A stretch of 64,000 nucleotides of DNA from CAYWEM01 sp964457225 (GTDB taxonomy: Bacteria > Acidobacteriota > Aminicenantia > UBA2199), in the NCBI GenBank assembly GCA_964457225.1, contig CAYWEM010000001.1:1-64000 (forward strand), given 5' to 3'. This document shows, piece after piece, positions 52,560-61,007 of this stretch. The position numbers and the translations under genes are program-made. The notes beneath the pieces were generated by a model, which ran no database searches, had not been told where the DNA came from, and saw nothing but the letters and a program-made list of their open reading frames with translations. Within the stretch, counting starts at the first letter, position 1. Each line of letters opens with the position of its first letter.

Positions 52560-53828
52560 ATGAAAAAGAGAATAATCATTCTGGCTATCAGTTTTGCCTT
52601 GGCCGCGGCTCTTCTGCCCGCCCGGAACCTCCTGCTGAAAAACGCAACTGTTTACACCTTCGACCGAGGTGTACTGCCTGGACACGACCTGCTGATCGAA
52701 AAAGGCCGCATCAGCCGAATCGGGGTCGGGCTGAACAATCCGGGTTCTTACCCTGAAATCGACCTGGCCGGTCATTCGATAATTCCCGGCATCATCGATT
52801 CTCACAATCACATCGGCCTTTTGGGCGGTATCAACGAATTCTCGGCCAACGTCAGCTCAGAGGCCGACATGGCCCTGCAGATCCAGCCTGATGACCCGAA
52901 CATCTACTATTCTCTGAGCGGCGGGGTGACCATGGTGCACAACATGCACGGCAGCGCCAATCCGATCGGCGGCCGTAATGTCACCATCAAGCTGAAATGG
53001 GGGCGCGAGGCAGAGGAACTGCTCGAGAACAGGGCTCCGCCGACCCTGAAAATGGCCCTGGGCGAAAACCCCAAGTCAAGCAGCCCTCCCTACCCCTTCC
53101 CGGCTTCGCGCATGGGTGTCCTGGCCGTGATCCGCAATGCCTTCAACGAAGCCATAGCCTATGGTCATGCCTGGAACGAATACCGCCTGCAAAGAAAAAG
53201 AAATCCCGATTTACTGCCGCCGCGGCTTGATTATCGGCTTGAGCCCCTGCTTCTGGCCCTGGATGGAAAACTGCCGGTACGCTGTCACTCCTACCGGGCT
53301 GAAGAAAGTCTGGAACTGATAAGGCTTTCCGAGGAGTTCGGCTTTAAAATAGCCGCTTTCGAACATTTTCACCAGGCCTATCGCATCGCCGATGTGCTGG
53401 CGGAAAAAGGTATCGCCATATCGGTCTTCGCCGATTCCTGGAATTACAAGCTGGAAGCCGCCGAATACACACCCTACGGATTTCAGCTGCTGCACGAAAA
53501 AGGCGTTGAAATTTCACTCAACTCCGATACCAGTGAAATCATGCGCCGCTTGTACATGGAGGCCGGAAAAATGCGCCGCTACGCCGGCATGAACGATCTC
53601 GAGGCCCTGGCCACCATCACCCTGAACCCGGCCCGCCTGTTGGGAGTTGATTCTTTCACCGGCAGTATCAGTATCGGCAAGGAGGCCGACCTGGCTGTTT
53701 TCGACGGTCATCCGCTCAGCTCTCAAAGCAAGTGCGTTCTGACCATTATTGAAGGAGAAGTTTTCTTCGACCGGGAAGCCGACATCAAGGCCCGGTCAGA
53801 AAGGGAGAAAAACGGAGGGGAAAAGTGA
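52560..53828 (+). CDS. Exported amidohydrolase with intact metal site (422 aa)
   Basis: Imidazolonepropionase-like amidohydrolase. Signal peptide (about 1-20), N-terminal composite domain (LLKNATVYTFD), then the metal ligands: HxH in IIDSHNHIG, His in VRCHSYRAEE, His in AAFEHFHQAY and the catalytic Asp in LNSDTSE. It ends with ATITLNPARLLGV and IGKEADLAVFDG. The cyclic amide or peptide-like substrate is unknown. It lies 13 bases after the first amidohydrolase gene and overlaps the third by GTGA. It is the only member of the trio with the full set of ligands. Confidence 0.9.
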   Translation: MKKRIIILAISFALAAALLPARNLLLKNATVYTFDRGVLPGHDLLIEKGRISRIGVGLNNPGSYPEIDLAGHSIIPGIIDSHNHIGLLGGINEFSANVSSEADMALQIQPDDPNIYYSLSGGVTMVHNMHGSANPIGGRNVTIKLKWGREAEELLENRAPPTLKMALGENPKSSSPPYPFPASRMGVLAVIRNAFNEAIAYGHAWNEYRLQRKRNPDLLPPRLDYRLEPLLLALDGKLPVRCHSYRAEESLELIRLSEEFGFKIAAFEHFHQAYRIADVLAEKGIAISVFADSWNYKLEAAEYTPYGFQLLHEKGVEISLNSDTSEIMRRLYMEAGKMRRYAGMNDLEALATITLNPARLLGVDSFTGSISIGKEADLAVFDGHPLSSQSKCVLTIIEGEVFFDREADIKARSEREKNGGEK

Positions 53829-55087
53829 AACACCTCTTGACCTTATTGCTGTTTTCGGCACTCTGCCTTTTGCCGCTGGCCGGCGATCAAGCACTGGCCA
53901 TCAAGGCCGGAAAAGTTCACACCATCAGCGGACCCAGCCTGGATAATGCCGTGATCCTGGTAAAGGACGGTATTATCACCGGGATCGGCACCAACCTGGA
54001 AATCCCGGAAGAACACCTTGTCCTGGATTATTCCGATGCCCAGGTTTATCCAGGCTTGATCAACGCCATGACCAGCCTTGGTCTCAGCGGCACCGCTTCC
54101 CTGCGGGTACTGAACGACACCACCGAGAGCGGGGATTTCAATCCCGACCTGGAAGCCGCCGGTGCTTTTTACCCCTGGAGCAACCTGATCCCGATCAGTC
54201 GCAGTCACGGCATCCTGCTGGCTTTGAGTGCTCCGGCCGGCGGCCTGGTCTCAGGCAATGCAGTGCTGGCCAGATTGCACGGCTGGCAACCCCAAGACAT
54301 GATTATACAGCGCCGGGCGGCCATGATCATCCGATTCCCCGCGGGCCCGGCCGGCATGATGGGGCGCAGAACCGCGGCTGATCCTGAAACCCGCGGTAAA
54401 AAACTGAATGAGCTTCTTGAATTCATGCATGAGGCCCGGACCTACCAGCGCAGAGTTAAGGCCGGCCAGCGAATCAAACCTGACAGCAGGCTGGCGTCCA
54501 TGGCCGAAATATGGACCGCCCGATTACCGGTCATCGCCGTGGCCGACACCGAGGCCGACATCAGGACAGCCATAAAAATCGGCCGTGACTTCGAACTGAA
54601 CCTGATCATCCAGGGAGCCTACGAAGCAGAATCCTGCCTGGAAGAAATAAAGAATTCCGGCTTCCCGGTCATTGTCTCCTCCATGTACTCCGGGAATCGT
54701 AATTGGGATGAGGGTTATGACAAAGTCTACCGCCTACCGGCAGCCCTGCACCGGGCCGGAATCCCCTTCGCCTTTTCCAGCAGCGCCGCCGCAAGTTCTT
54801 TTGATCTGCCTGTCCAGGCCGGCAGGGCTGTGGCTTTCGGACTGCCCCACCAGGAAGCTCTGAAAGCCCTGACCATGAACCCGGCCGGTTTTTTTTCCCT
54901 GAAGGAACACGGATCTGTGGCCGCGGGCCGGCGGGCCGACCTGGTCATAACAGACGGTGATATCCTGGAAAGCTCAACCCTGGTCAGGGCTGTTCTTATC
55001 GACGGAAAGCCGGTCAGAGACCTTGATTATTTCCAGAGCGAGAAAGCCCGGGCCGCGGGCCGGATTTCAGGAGAATACCGGGAATAA
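53825..55087 (+). CDS. Exported amidohydrolase-like protein, metal site lost (420 aa)
   Basis: Signal peptide (about 1-20, LLTLLLFSALCLLPLAG) and N-terminal strand domain (AIKAGKVHTISG, ILVKDGIITGIG). The HxH position reads PGLINAMTSLGL, without histidines, as in a recurrent subgroup that shows the GGLVSGNAVLARLHGWQ pattern. The barrel end (KALTMNPAGFFSL, VAAGRRADLVITDGD) is normal. It probably works as a partner or regulator of the middle protein, or has a metal-independent role. GTG start overlapping the preceding stop codon. Confidence 0.82.
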   Translation: MKHLLTLLLFSALCLLPLAGDQALAIKAGKVHTISGPSLDNAVILVKDGIITGIGTNLEIPEEHLVLDYSDAQVYPGLINAMTSLGLSGTASLRVLNDTTESGDFNPDLEAAGAFYPWSNLIPISRSHGILLALSAPAGGLVSGNAVLARLHGWQPQDMIIQRRAAMIIRFPAGPAGMMGRRTAADPETRGKKLNELLEFMHEARTYQRRVKAGQRIKPDSRLASMAEIWTARLPVIAVADTEADIRTAIKIGRDFELNLIIQGAYEAESCLEEIKNSGFPVIVSSMYSGNRNWDEGYDKVYRLPAALHRAGIPFAFSSSAAASSFDLPVQAGRAVAFGLPHQEALKALTMNPAGFFSLKEHGSVAAGRRADLVITDGDILESSTLVRAVLIDGKPVRDLDYFQSEKARAAGRISGEYRE

Positions 55088-55106
55088 CCCAATCGGGCGA
55101 ATCCGT

Positions 55107-56219
55107 TCAACGGCCTGCAAGCAGGCTTTCAGCCAGCCAATGCCAAAGCCGCCGGTGCAGAAGCTCGCCGGCCTGGTCGGCGTTGATGAAAGCCCTCACC
55201 TGGAAAGGCTGTTTTTTGCCCTGATGATCGTAGGTAAAAAAACGTCTTTTTTGGAAAATCACCGCTGCCTCCGGGTGAAACTGAACTCCGACTACGTTCT
55301 TGAAACCCTGGTGAACCACGGCCTCGATTATCCTGCCGTCCAGGGAAGTTGCGGTGACCTTGAGACCAGAACCGAGTTTTTCCACGGCCTGGTGATGTGA
55401 ACTCAAAACATAAGGCCTGGAATCAGGGCTCAAGCCGAGCCTGGTGCGGAAGAAGCCGTCCTGCTCCAGGTTGATTCGGTGAAGGGCCGGGGGCAGGTCC
55501 GCTTCCGGCAGCATGCGCCTGCGGTAAAGCGCGCTGTGAATCCGATCGTTTTCCTGGCTGAGTACATCTTCTACAGTCTGCAGGCCGTACACCTGCATGG
55601 GGATGTCCTGGACCAGGGTACCGCCCAGGGCGACATTCAGGGATTGCATGCCCAGGCAGATGGCCAGCACGGGCATTCCGGGCCTTGCGGCCAGCAGGGG
55701 GCGAAACTTGTCTTCGGCCCGGCCCAGCAGGTGATACAGCAGGGATATTTCATAGCGGGATCGTTCCGGGGTACTGGCTTCGGTCATCAAGTGGCTGGCT
55801 GCGCCGTATAAAGCCGGCGGGATATCGGCTCCGCCGGTGAAGACGAAACCGTTGACCCGGTTGAAAAGCTCTTTGAATTGGTCTGTCCAGGCGTTTTCCC
55901 GGAAGATTTCCTCTTCCGGCACCCGGCCGCGGATTACGAAGAATTCCACCCAGTCAAGTTCACGCTGTTTCACGAATTGCTCTGATTCATGGTAACCCGG
56001 TATCTCGTCCTCGTGAAATACACCGATCAGGCGCAGTTGTTGAAGCGGCAGCAAGTCACGCTCATAGAGTTCGACCAGGTTCCAGATCTGGGCCGGGCGC
56101 GGCTGGGTCAGGGCCAGGGTCACCTGGCGGTCATTTGCGGTCGGCTGGGCGGCCGGCAATAGGTTCAGGAACGGAATCAGCAGCAAAATCAACAGCAGTC
56201 CGGGCAGAACTTTTTTCAT
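55107..56219 (-). CDS. Exported class I glutamine amidotransferase-like (C26) hydrolase (370 aa)
   Basis: Signal peptide (about 1-24) followed by a gamma-glutamyl-hydrolase/GATase1 fold: GFVFTGGADIPPALYG (oxyanion region), nucleophile elbow VLAICLGMQSLN with the catalytic Cys, GGTLVQDIP and the His-Glu pair in GVQFHPEAAV. Members cleave gamma-glutamyl bonds; an exported form points to a peptide or polyglutamate substrate outside the cytoplasm. ATG 56219 is chosen after AGGAGGCGTG; a longer frame adds 14 residues. It converges with the amidohydrolase trio with only 19 bases between stops. Confidence 0.85.
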   Translation of the reverse strand: MKKVLPGLLLILLLIPFLNLLPAAQPTANDRQVTLALTQPRPAQIWNLVELYERDLLPLQQLRLIGVFHEDEIPGYHESEQFVKQRELDWVEFFVIRGRVPEEEIFRENAWTDQFKELFNRVNGFVFTGGADIPPALYGAASHLMTEASTPERSRYEISLLYHLLGRAEDKFRPLLAARPGMPVLAICLGMQSLNVALGGTLVQDIPMQVYGLQTVEDVLSQENDRIHSALYRRRMLPEADLPPALHRINLEQDGFFRTRLGLSPDSRPYVLSSHHQAVEKLGSGLKVTATSLDGRIIEAVVHQGFKNVVGVQFHPEAAVIFQKRRFFTYDHQGKKQPFQVRAFINADQAGELLHRRLWHWLAESLLAGR

Positions 56220-56397
56220 CACGCCTCCTGGTATGTACTCATTGTACCAGCAGGCCGTCATTTAAGGCAATCCCGGCAGTCAATATCTTGACAGGACGGC
56301 GGAGCGGAAAAAAATTCCCCTTCCGGGCGCATATGACCTGCCCGCTATGAAGGCCTTTTCAGGAAAGCATCCTCCACCTTGTTTTTAAGCCCGGAAA

Positions 56398-56414
56398 TTG
56401 GCACTGAAATTGCT
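56398..56414 (+). promoter_or_regulatory. Sigma54 (RpoN) promoter of the flagellar operon
   Basis: TTGGCAC-TGAAA-TTGCT: the -24 GG (56400-56401) and -12 GC (56412-56413) are separated by exactly ten bases and the flanks match the consensus fully. The predicted start (about 56425) falls on the GGAG ribosome site of flgB, giving a leader of only about 11 bases. Confidence 0.88.
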
Positions 56415-56435
56415 TTAATGGAATGGAGTTGAAAA

Positions 56436-56828
56436 ATGCTGATTAATTATGCCACCATCAACCTGCTGGCCGGTGATCTTGACCTCCGTGTGCGGCGCAA
56501 TGAAATGATCGCCTCCAACATCGCCAATGTCGATACACCCGGCTATAAGGCCGTAGATCTCGAATTTGACCGGATTCTCGACCAGGCCGGAGAGCGCCTG
56601 CGCCTGCTGACCACTGACCAGAGGCATATGGCCGGCGCACCGGGAGGGGGAAACCTGCCGGCCGCCAGGGAAAGCAGTGCACCGGGCCGGGCTGACGGCA
56701 ACAACGTACAGGTGGAAGAAGAAATGTTGAAACTGACCGAAAACAGTATTAAATACAATATATCAATACAGCTTTTAACCCGAAGGCTGAACGGCCTCAA
56801 GAACGCAATTTCCGAGGCCAGGAGGTAA
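56436..56828 (+). CDS. flgB: Flagellar basal-body rod protein FlgB
   Basis: Proximal rod component exported through the flagellar type III system. It has the N-terminal rod motif RRNEMIASNIANVDTPGYKAVDLEF (quoted in part: ASNIANVDTPGYKA) and the C-terminal helix region VEEEMLKLTENSIKYN...LLTRRLNGLK. Length 130 is usual. It is the first gene of a nine-gene flagellar operon directly behind the sigma54 promoter. Confidence 0.96.
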   Translation: MLINYATINLLAGDLDLRVRRNEMIASNIANVDTPGYKAVDLEFDRILDQAGERLRLLTTDQRHMAGAPGGGNLPAARESSAPGRADGNNVQVEEEMLKLTENSIKYNISIQLLTRRLNGLKNAISEARR

Positions 56829-56831
56829 TTG

Positions 56832-57272
56832 ATGAGGCTGGATACGGTATTCGACGTCAGCGGCTCGGCTCTCAAGTCGCAAATGCTGCGCATGGAAGTG
56901 ATCAGCGCCAATCTGGCCAACATCAATGCCACCAGCACTCCTGAAGGAGGCCCCTACCGGCGCAGGGATGTAGTTTTCCAAACCAGTGCAGCCGGCGGCC
57001 GCGACACTTTCTCCAACCTGCTTGAAAGTCAGAGCGACCACGTTCGCGGAGTTGAAGTCAATCAGATCATCAACGACCCGTCCCCCTTCAATCGCCGCTA
57101 CGAACCTCATCACCCCCATGCCGGACCGGATGGCTATGTACTCTACCCCAATGTCAACGTGGTGGTGGAAATGGTCAACATGATGGGCGCCGCCAGAGCT
57201 TACGAAGCCAGCATGGCGGTCATTCTTTCCACTAAGAGCATGATCGCCAAGACCCTGGAAATCGGGAGGTAA
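56832..57272 (+). CDS. flgC: Flagellar basal-body rod protein FlgC
   Basis: Second proximal rod protein. N-terminal SANLANINATSTPEGGPYRRRDV and C-terminal YPNVNVVVEMVNMMGAARAYEAS (both quoted in part) are family hallmarks. The ATG at 56832 is used because AGGAGG lies six bases upstream; a TTG directly before it is less likely. Length 146. Three bases follow flgB's stop. Confidence 0.96.
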   Translation: MRLDTVFDVSGSALKSQMLRMEVISANLANINATSTPEGGPYRRRDVVFQTSAAGGRDTFSNLLESQSDHVRGVEVNQIINDPSPFNRRYEPHHPHAGPDGYVLYPNVNVVVEMVNMMGAARAYEASMAVILSTKSMIAKTLEIGR

Positions 57273-57275
57273 GAA

Positions 57276-57584
57276 ATGAGCGAAATAAAAATCGACGAAA
57301 TCCGCCGGCAGCTGGCCGACATTTCGCAGAAAAACAAGCTCGAATCTCCTGCTGAAGAAGGCCAGGGAAGTTTTTCCCAGATATTGCGCAGTGCCGTCGC
57401 CGAGGTCAACGGCAACCAGCAGCAAGCCGATGCCGCCATCAGGGATTTCCTTTCCGGCCGTGAAACAAATCTTCATCAGACCCTGCTTTCCCTGGAAAAA
57501 GCCGATATTTCCTTTAAACTGATGATGCAGGTGCGCAACAAACTGCTTGACGTTTACAACGAAATAATGCGCACCTCGGTGTGA
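57276..57584 (+). CDS. fliE: Flagellar hook-basal body protein FliE
   Basis: Small helical adaptor between the MS ring and the rod. Of its 102 residues, the C-terminal half carries the family pattern LHQTLLSLEKADISFKLMMQVRNKLLDVYNEIMR (quoted in part: LEKADISFKLMMQVRNKLL). It lies between flgC and fliF as in most flagellar operons. Confidence 0.94.
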   Translation: MSEIKIDEIRRQLADISQKNKLESPAEEGQGSFSQILRSAVAEVNGNQQQADAAIRDFLSGRETNLHQTLLSLEKADISFKLMMQVRNKLLDVYNEIMRTSV

Positions 57585-57592
57585 GGCCCTGA

Positions 57593-59260
57593 ATGGCGCA
57601 AGAAAAACCAGGCCTGACCGACCAGCTGCGTAACCTTTACAATCGCCTGTCCGTTTCCCAGAAAGTGTTCATAGTCCTGGTCACGATTATAACCGTGGCC
57701 GCTGTTTTCATTTTCACCAGGCTGGCCCGGACGGTCGATTACGGAGTTCTGTTCAGCAATCTCAACCAGAGTGATTCCGGACTGATCATTGAAAAACTGA
57801 AAGAGGCCAAAATCACCTATTCACTGTCCGGTGACGGATCGACCATCCGGATTCCCAGGTCCCAGATAGCTGAAACCAGGATTGAACTGGCCTCATCCGG
57901 ACTGCCCCAGGGAGGCGGAGTAGGATTTGAAATCTTCGACAAGACTTCCCTGGCGGCCACCGATTTCGTGCAGAACATAAATTACCTGCGCGCCCTGGAA
58001 GGAGAACTGGCCCGCAGTATAACCAAGCTGAGGGAAGTCGAATCGGCCAAAGTGCACATCAGCCTGCCGAAGAAATCGGTATTCATCGATGAGCAGGAAG
58101 CGGCCAAGGCTTCAGTAGTTTTAAACCTGCGCCCTGGAACCACACTGCAGAGTTCAGTGGTGCCGGCGATCATCCACCTGGTGGCGCAATCTGTTGAAGG
58201 ATTGCAGACCGACAACATCGCCGTCATCGACGTCCAGGGCCGCCTGTTGTCGCGCCCCAGGAGCGAAGGAGCTGATGAATTCGAGGAGGCGGCATCGACC
58301 CGCTTCGCCTACCAGAGAAGATTCGAGGAGACACTCAAGAAAAAAGTCATCGACCTGCTGGAGCCGATCGTGGGTTTCGGCAAAGTTCGGGCCGACATCA
58401 AGGTAAGCCTCGATTTCAACAAGATCGAAACCAAGGAAGAAGTGGTCGACCCTGAGGCCACGGCCAAGAGATCCGAGCAGACCGAAACTTTTTCATCCAC
58501 CGGAGCCGGCGCTTCGGGAGGAGTTCCCGGAGTCGCGGCCAACGTGGCCGGAGCCGAGAACCCGTTGGCCGGGATCGGAGCCCAGGGCGGAGCCCGCAGT
58601 AAATCCGAAAAAAGCACCGTCAACTACGAGGTGTCCCGCAAGGTAACCCATCATGTCGCCCCGGTTGGTGAAGTAAAAAGCATCTCCGTAGCCGTGGTGA
58701 TCGACAACGCCGTTGAAACGATGATCAACGAAGGCAAACTGGAAAAATCAAGCCGGCCGCGCAGTGAAGCTGAACTGGACAAACTGCAGAAGATCGTGCA
58801 GGCCGCGGTCGGGTACAACCAGGATCGCGGCGACCGGGTTGAAATCGCCAACTTCGCTTTTGACACTTCCATGGAAACCGAGAGCAGTTTTTTCATAGAC
58901 AGACAGAAAAGCGCCGACCTGATTCGCTCGGTCATCACTTACGCCGTGATCCTGGTCGGACTGGTGTTGTTATTCCTGCTGGTATTTAAACCTCTTTTCC
59001 GCCGAGCCGCCCTGATCATGAAAAGCAGCCCGGCATTTGAACCCGGTATCGACGTACCCCGGATCGACGTTGAAAAGCTCAGTGAATTGAAAAAGGCCCA
59101 GGAAGACAACGAAATTGAAAGGGAACTGCTGGAAAAATACCGGGTGCCGAAGGAAGCCAAAAAGATATCCATTCTGAAGGAAAGAGTCAGGGAATTCGCC
59201 AGGGAAAATCCTGACAACACGGCTTCCCTGATCAAGAGCTACCTGGCCGAGGACAGATAA
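57593..59260 (+). CDS. fliF: Flagellar MS-ring protein FliF
   Basis: Forms the membrane ring on which the rod, export apparatus and C ring assemble. Membrane helices lie at about 26-46 and 445-465. The periplasmic part has YGVLFSNLNQSDSGLIIEKL, GFEIFDKTSLAATDFVQN, LEGELARSI and VHISLPKKSVF. A Gly/Ala-rich loop (about 300-335) is typical. The cytoplasmic tail (about 470-555) ends in the FliG-binding segment ENPDNTASLIKSYLAED. Length 555 is normal. Confidence 0.97.
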   Translation: MAQEKPGLTDQLRNLYNRLSVSQKVFIVLVTIITVAAVFIFTRLARTVDYGVLFSNLNQSDSGLIIEKLKEAKITYSLSGDGSTIRIPRSQIAETRIELASSGLPQGGGVGFEIFDKTSLAATDFVQNINYLRALEGELARSITKLREVESAKVHISLPKKSVFIDEQEAAKASVVLNLRPGTTLQSSVVPAIIHLVAQSVEGLQTDNIAVIDVQGRLLSRPRSEGADEFEEAASTRFAYQRRFEETLKKKVIDLLEPIVGFGKVRADIKVSLDFNKIETKEEVVDPEATAKRSEQTETFSSTGAGASGGVPGVAANVAGAENPLAGIGAQGGARSKSEKSTVNYEVSRKVTHHVAPVGEVKSISVAVVIDNAVETMINEGKLEKSSRPRSEAELDKLQKIVQAAVGYNQDRGDRVEIANFAFDTSMETESSFFIDRQKSADLIRSVITYAVILVGLVLLFLLVFKPLFRRAALIMKSSPAFEPGIDVPRIDVEKLSELKKAQEDNEIERELLEKYRVPKEAKKISILKERVREFARENPDNTASLIKSYLAEDR

Positions 59261-59266
59261 AACCCG

Positions 59267-60280
59267 ATGGTTGACAAGACTCATTCCAGCGGCAAGCAGA
59301 AGGCGGCCATCATGATGATGATGCTCGGTGAAGACCTGGCCACCGAGGTTTTCAAACGCCTGGACGACGAGGCAGTGCAGGAGATATCGCGGGAGATATC
59401 CCTGATGGGACACGTTTCAGCCGATACCACCGACCGGGTGGTTGAAGAGTTCTACAACATGTCCCTGGCCAATGAATACCTCACCGTCGGGGGCCTGGAT
59501 TACGCCAAAAAAATCCTGATCAAGGCGCTGGGGCCAGAAGAAGCCCGGAAAATCATCGACCGCCTGATTAAAATACTGGAAAAATCAGCCGGTTTTTCAT
59601 CCCTGGAAAAAGTGAATCCCCAGCAGTTGTCCAAGTTTATCCAGAATGAACATCCCCAGACCATCGCCCTGATACTGGCTCACCTGAGCGCCTCGCAGGC
59701 CGCCGAACTGATCAGTTCCCTGCCCGAGGAAATGCGATCGGAAATCCTGATCCGCATGGCCAACCTGGAGGAAATCTCCCCGGATATCGTCAAGAAAATA
59801 TCCGGCGTGCTCGACCAGAAACTGGAAGCACTCGGCTCCTACAGCCTCGAAGAATACGGTGGCGTTAAAGCCGTAGCCGAGCTGTTCAACCGCATGGACC
59901 GGCGTGCATCCCGCAACGTCCTGGAACAGATTGAAAGCCGCAATCCTGAACTGGCCGCCTCAATCCGTGATCTCATGTTTGTCTTCGAGGACATCCTGTT
60001 GATCGATGACCAGGGGGTGATGGAAATCCTGAAGCGGGTTGACAAGAAAACCCTGGCCATAGGTCTCAAGGGAAGCACCGACGAACTCAAGACCAAGTTC
60101 TATAAAAACATGTCGCAGAGAGCCGTGGAAATGCTGAAGGAAGAAATGGAATACCTTGGTCCGATCAGGGTCAAGGACGTGGAAAAGGCTCAGCACGAGG
60201 TGGTTGAAATAGTGCGCACCCTGGAAGAGGAGGGCGTGATCGTAATCGGCGGCGCCGGAGGGGAAGAATATGTTATCTGA
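59267..60280 (+). CDS. fliG: Flagellar motor switch protein FliG
   Basis: C-ring protein that contacts the stator and sets rotation direction. The N-terminal domain binds FliF (KQKAAIMMMMLGEDLATEVF), the middle domain has the EHPQ motif (NEHPQTIALILAHL), and the C-terminal domain carries the charged torque helix region (DDQGVMEILKRVDKKTLAIGLKG). Length 337. It overlaps fliH by 11 bases. Confidence 0.97.
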   Translation: MVDKTHSSGKQKAAIMMMMLGEDLATEVFKRLDDEAVQEISREISLMGHVSADTTDRVVEEFYNMSLANEYLTVGGLDYAKKILIKALGPEEARKIIDRLIKILEKSAGFSSLEKVNPQQLSKFIQNEHPQTIALILAHLSASQAAELISSLPEEMRSEILIRMANLEEISPDIVKKISGVLDQKLEALGSYSLEEYGGVKAVAELFNRMDRRASRNVLEQIESRNPELAASIRDLMFVFEDILLIDDQGVMEILKRVDKKTLAIGLKGSTDELKTKFYKNMSQRAVEMLKEEMEYLGPIRVKDVEKAQHEVVEIVRTLEEEGVIVIGGAGGEEYVI

Positions 60281-61007
60281 AATCGTTTCCTCGAAAAAGC
60301 TGGCCCCAAAGCTTTTGCTGGAATTCGAACCGCCGGCTCCAATAGCCCTGCAGGGTATGATCGAAGAAAGAAAAAGGCAGCTGGAAAGAGAGCGGATCAT
60401 CAAGGGCGGTGCGGAAGATCCCCTGGAAACGGCCAAAAAGGAAGCCAACCGCATCCTGGCCGAAGCCCAGGATGCCCGCAAAGCAGCAGAAGTGGAAGTG
60501 GAAAAACTCAAGGCCGGAGCGGCTGAAGAGGTCAGAAGGGAAATCGAGTCGGAGTTCGCCACCCGTTTGCAGGCCGCCACCGCTGAGACACAGAAGCGTT
60601 TCAGTGATTCACTTTTTGAACTGGCCACTCTGAAGGATGAAATCTACGGACGGCTGGAAAAGCAGTTGCTGGAAATGACCCTGCTGGTCCTGAGAAAAAT
60701 TCTGCCGGCCGAAGTCCGCACCGCTCCGGAGACAATTCTGATCATGCTGCGCCGTGGCTTCGCCAAGATAAAGAAATCTGAAAACACTGAAATCACGGTA
60801 AATCCCAGTGATTACGAAATACTGCTGCAGCATCAGCAGGAACTGCGGGAGATCACCGGGAACGCGGCCGGAGTCAAGTTCGTCAAGGACGAAGCCGTCG
60901 AACGCGGCGGCTGCCGCATAAAAACTGAAAGCGGAGAAATCGAAGCCGAGCCCGGCCGTCAGCTGGAAACGGTCTGGAACGAATTGCTGGAAGACAATGG
61001 CCTTTGA
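60270..61007 (+). CDS. fliH: Flagellar assembly protein FliH
   Basis: Stator-like regulator of the export ATPase FliI. A variable N-terminus and a long charged helix (about 30-125, EAQDARKAAEVEVEKLK) lead to the VATPase-E-like C-terminal domain (about 130-245; LRKILPAEVRTAPETIL, VNPSDYEILLQHQQEL, RGGCRIKTESGEIEA). Length 245. It overlaps fliG before it and fliI after it by 11 bases each, so the three are tightly coupled. Confidence 0.93.
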   Translation: MLSEIVSSKKLAPKLLLEFEPPAPIALQGMIEERKRQLERERIIKGGAEDPLETAKKEANRILAEAQDARKAAEVEVEKLKAGAAEEVRREIESEFATRLQAATAETQKRFSDSLFELATLKDEIYGRLEKQLLEMTLLVLRKILPAEVRTAPETILIMLRRGFAKIKKSENTEITVNPSDYEILLQHQQELREITGNAAGVKFVKDEAVERGGCRIKTESGEIEAEPGRQLETVWNELLEDNGL

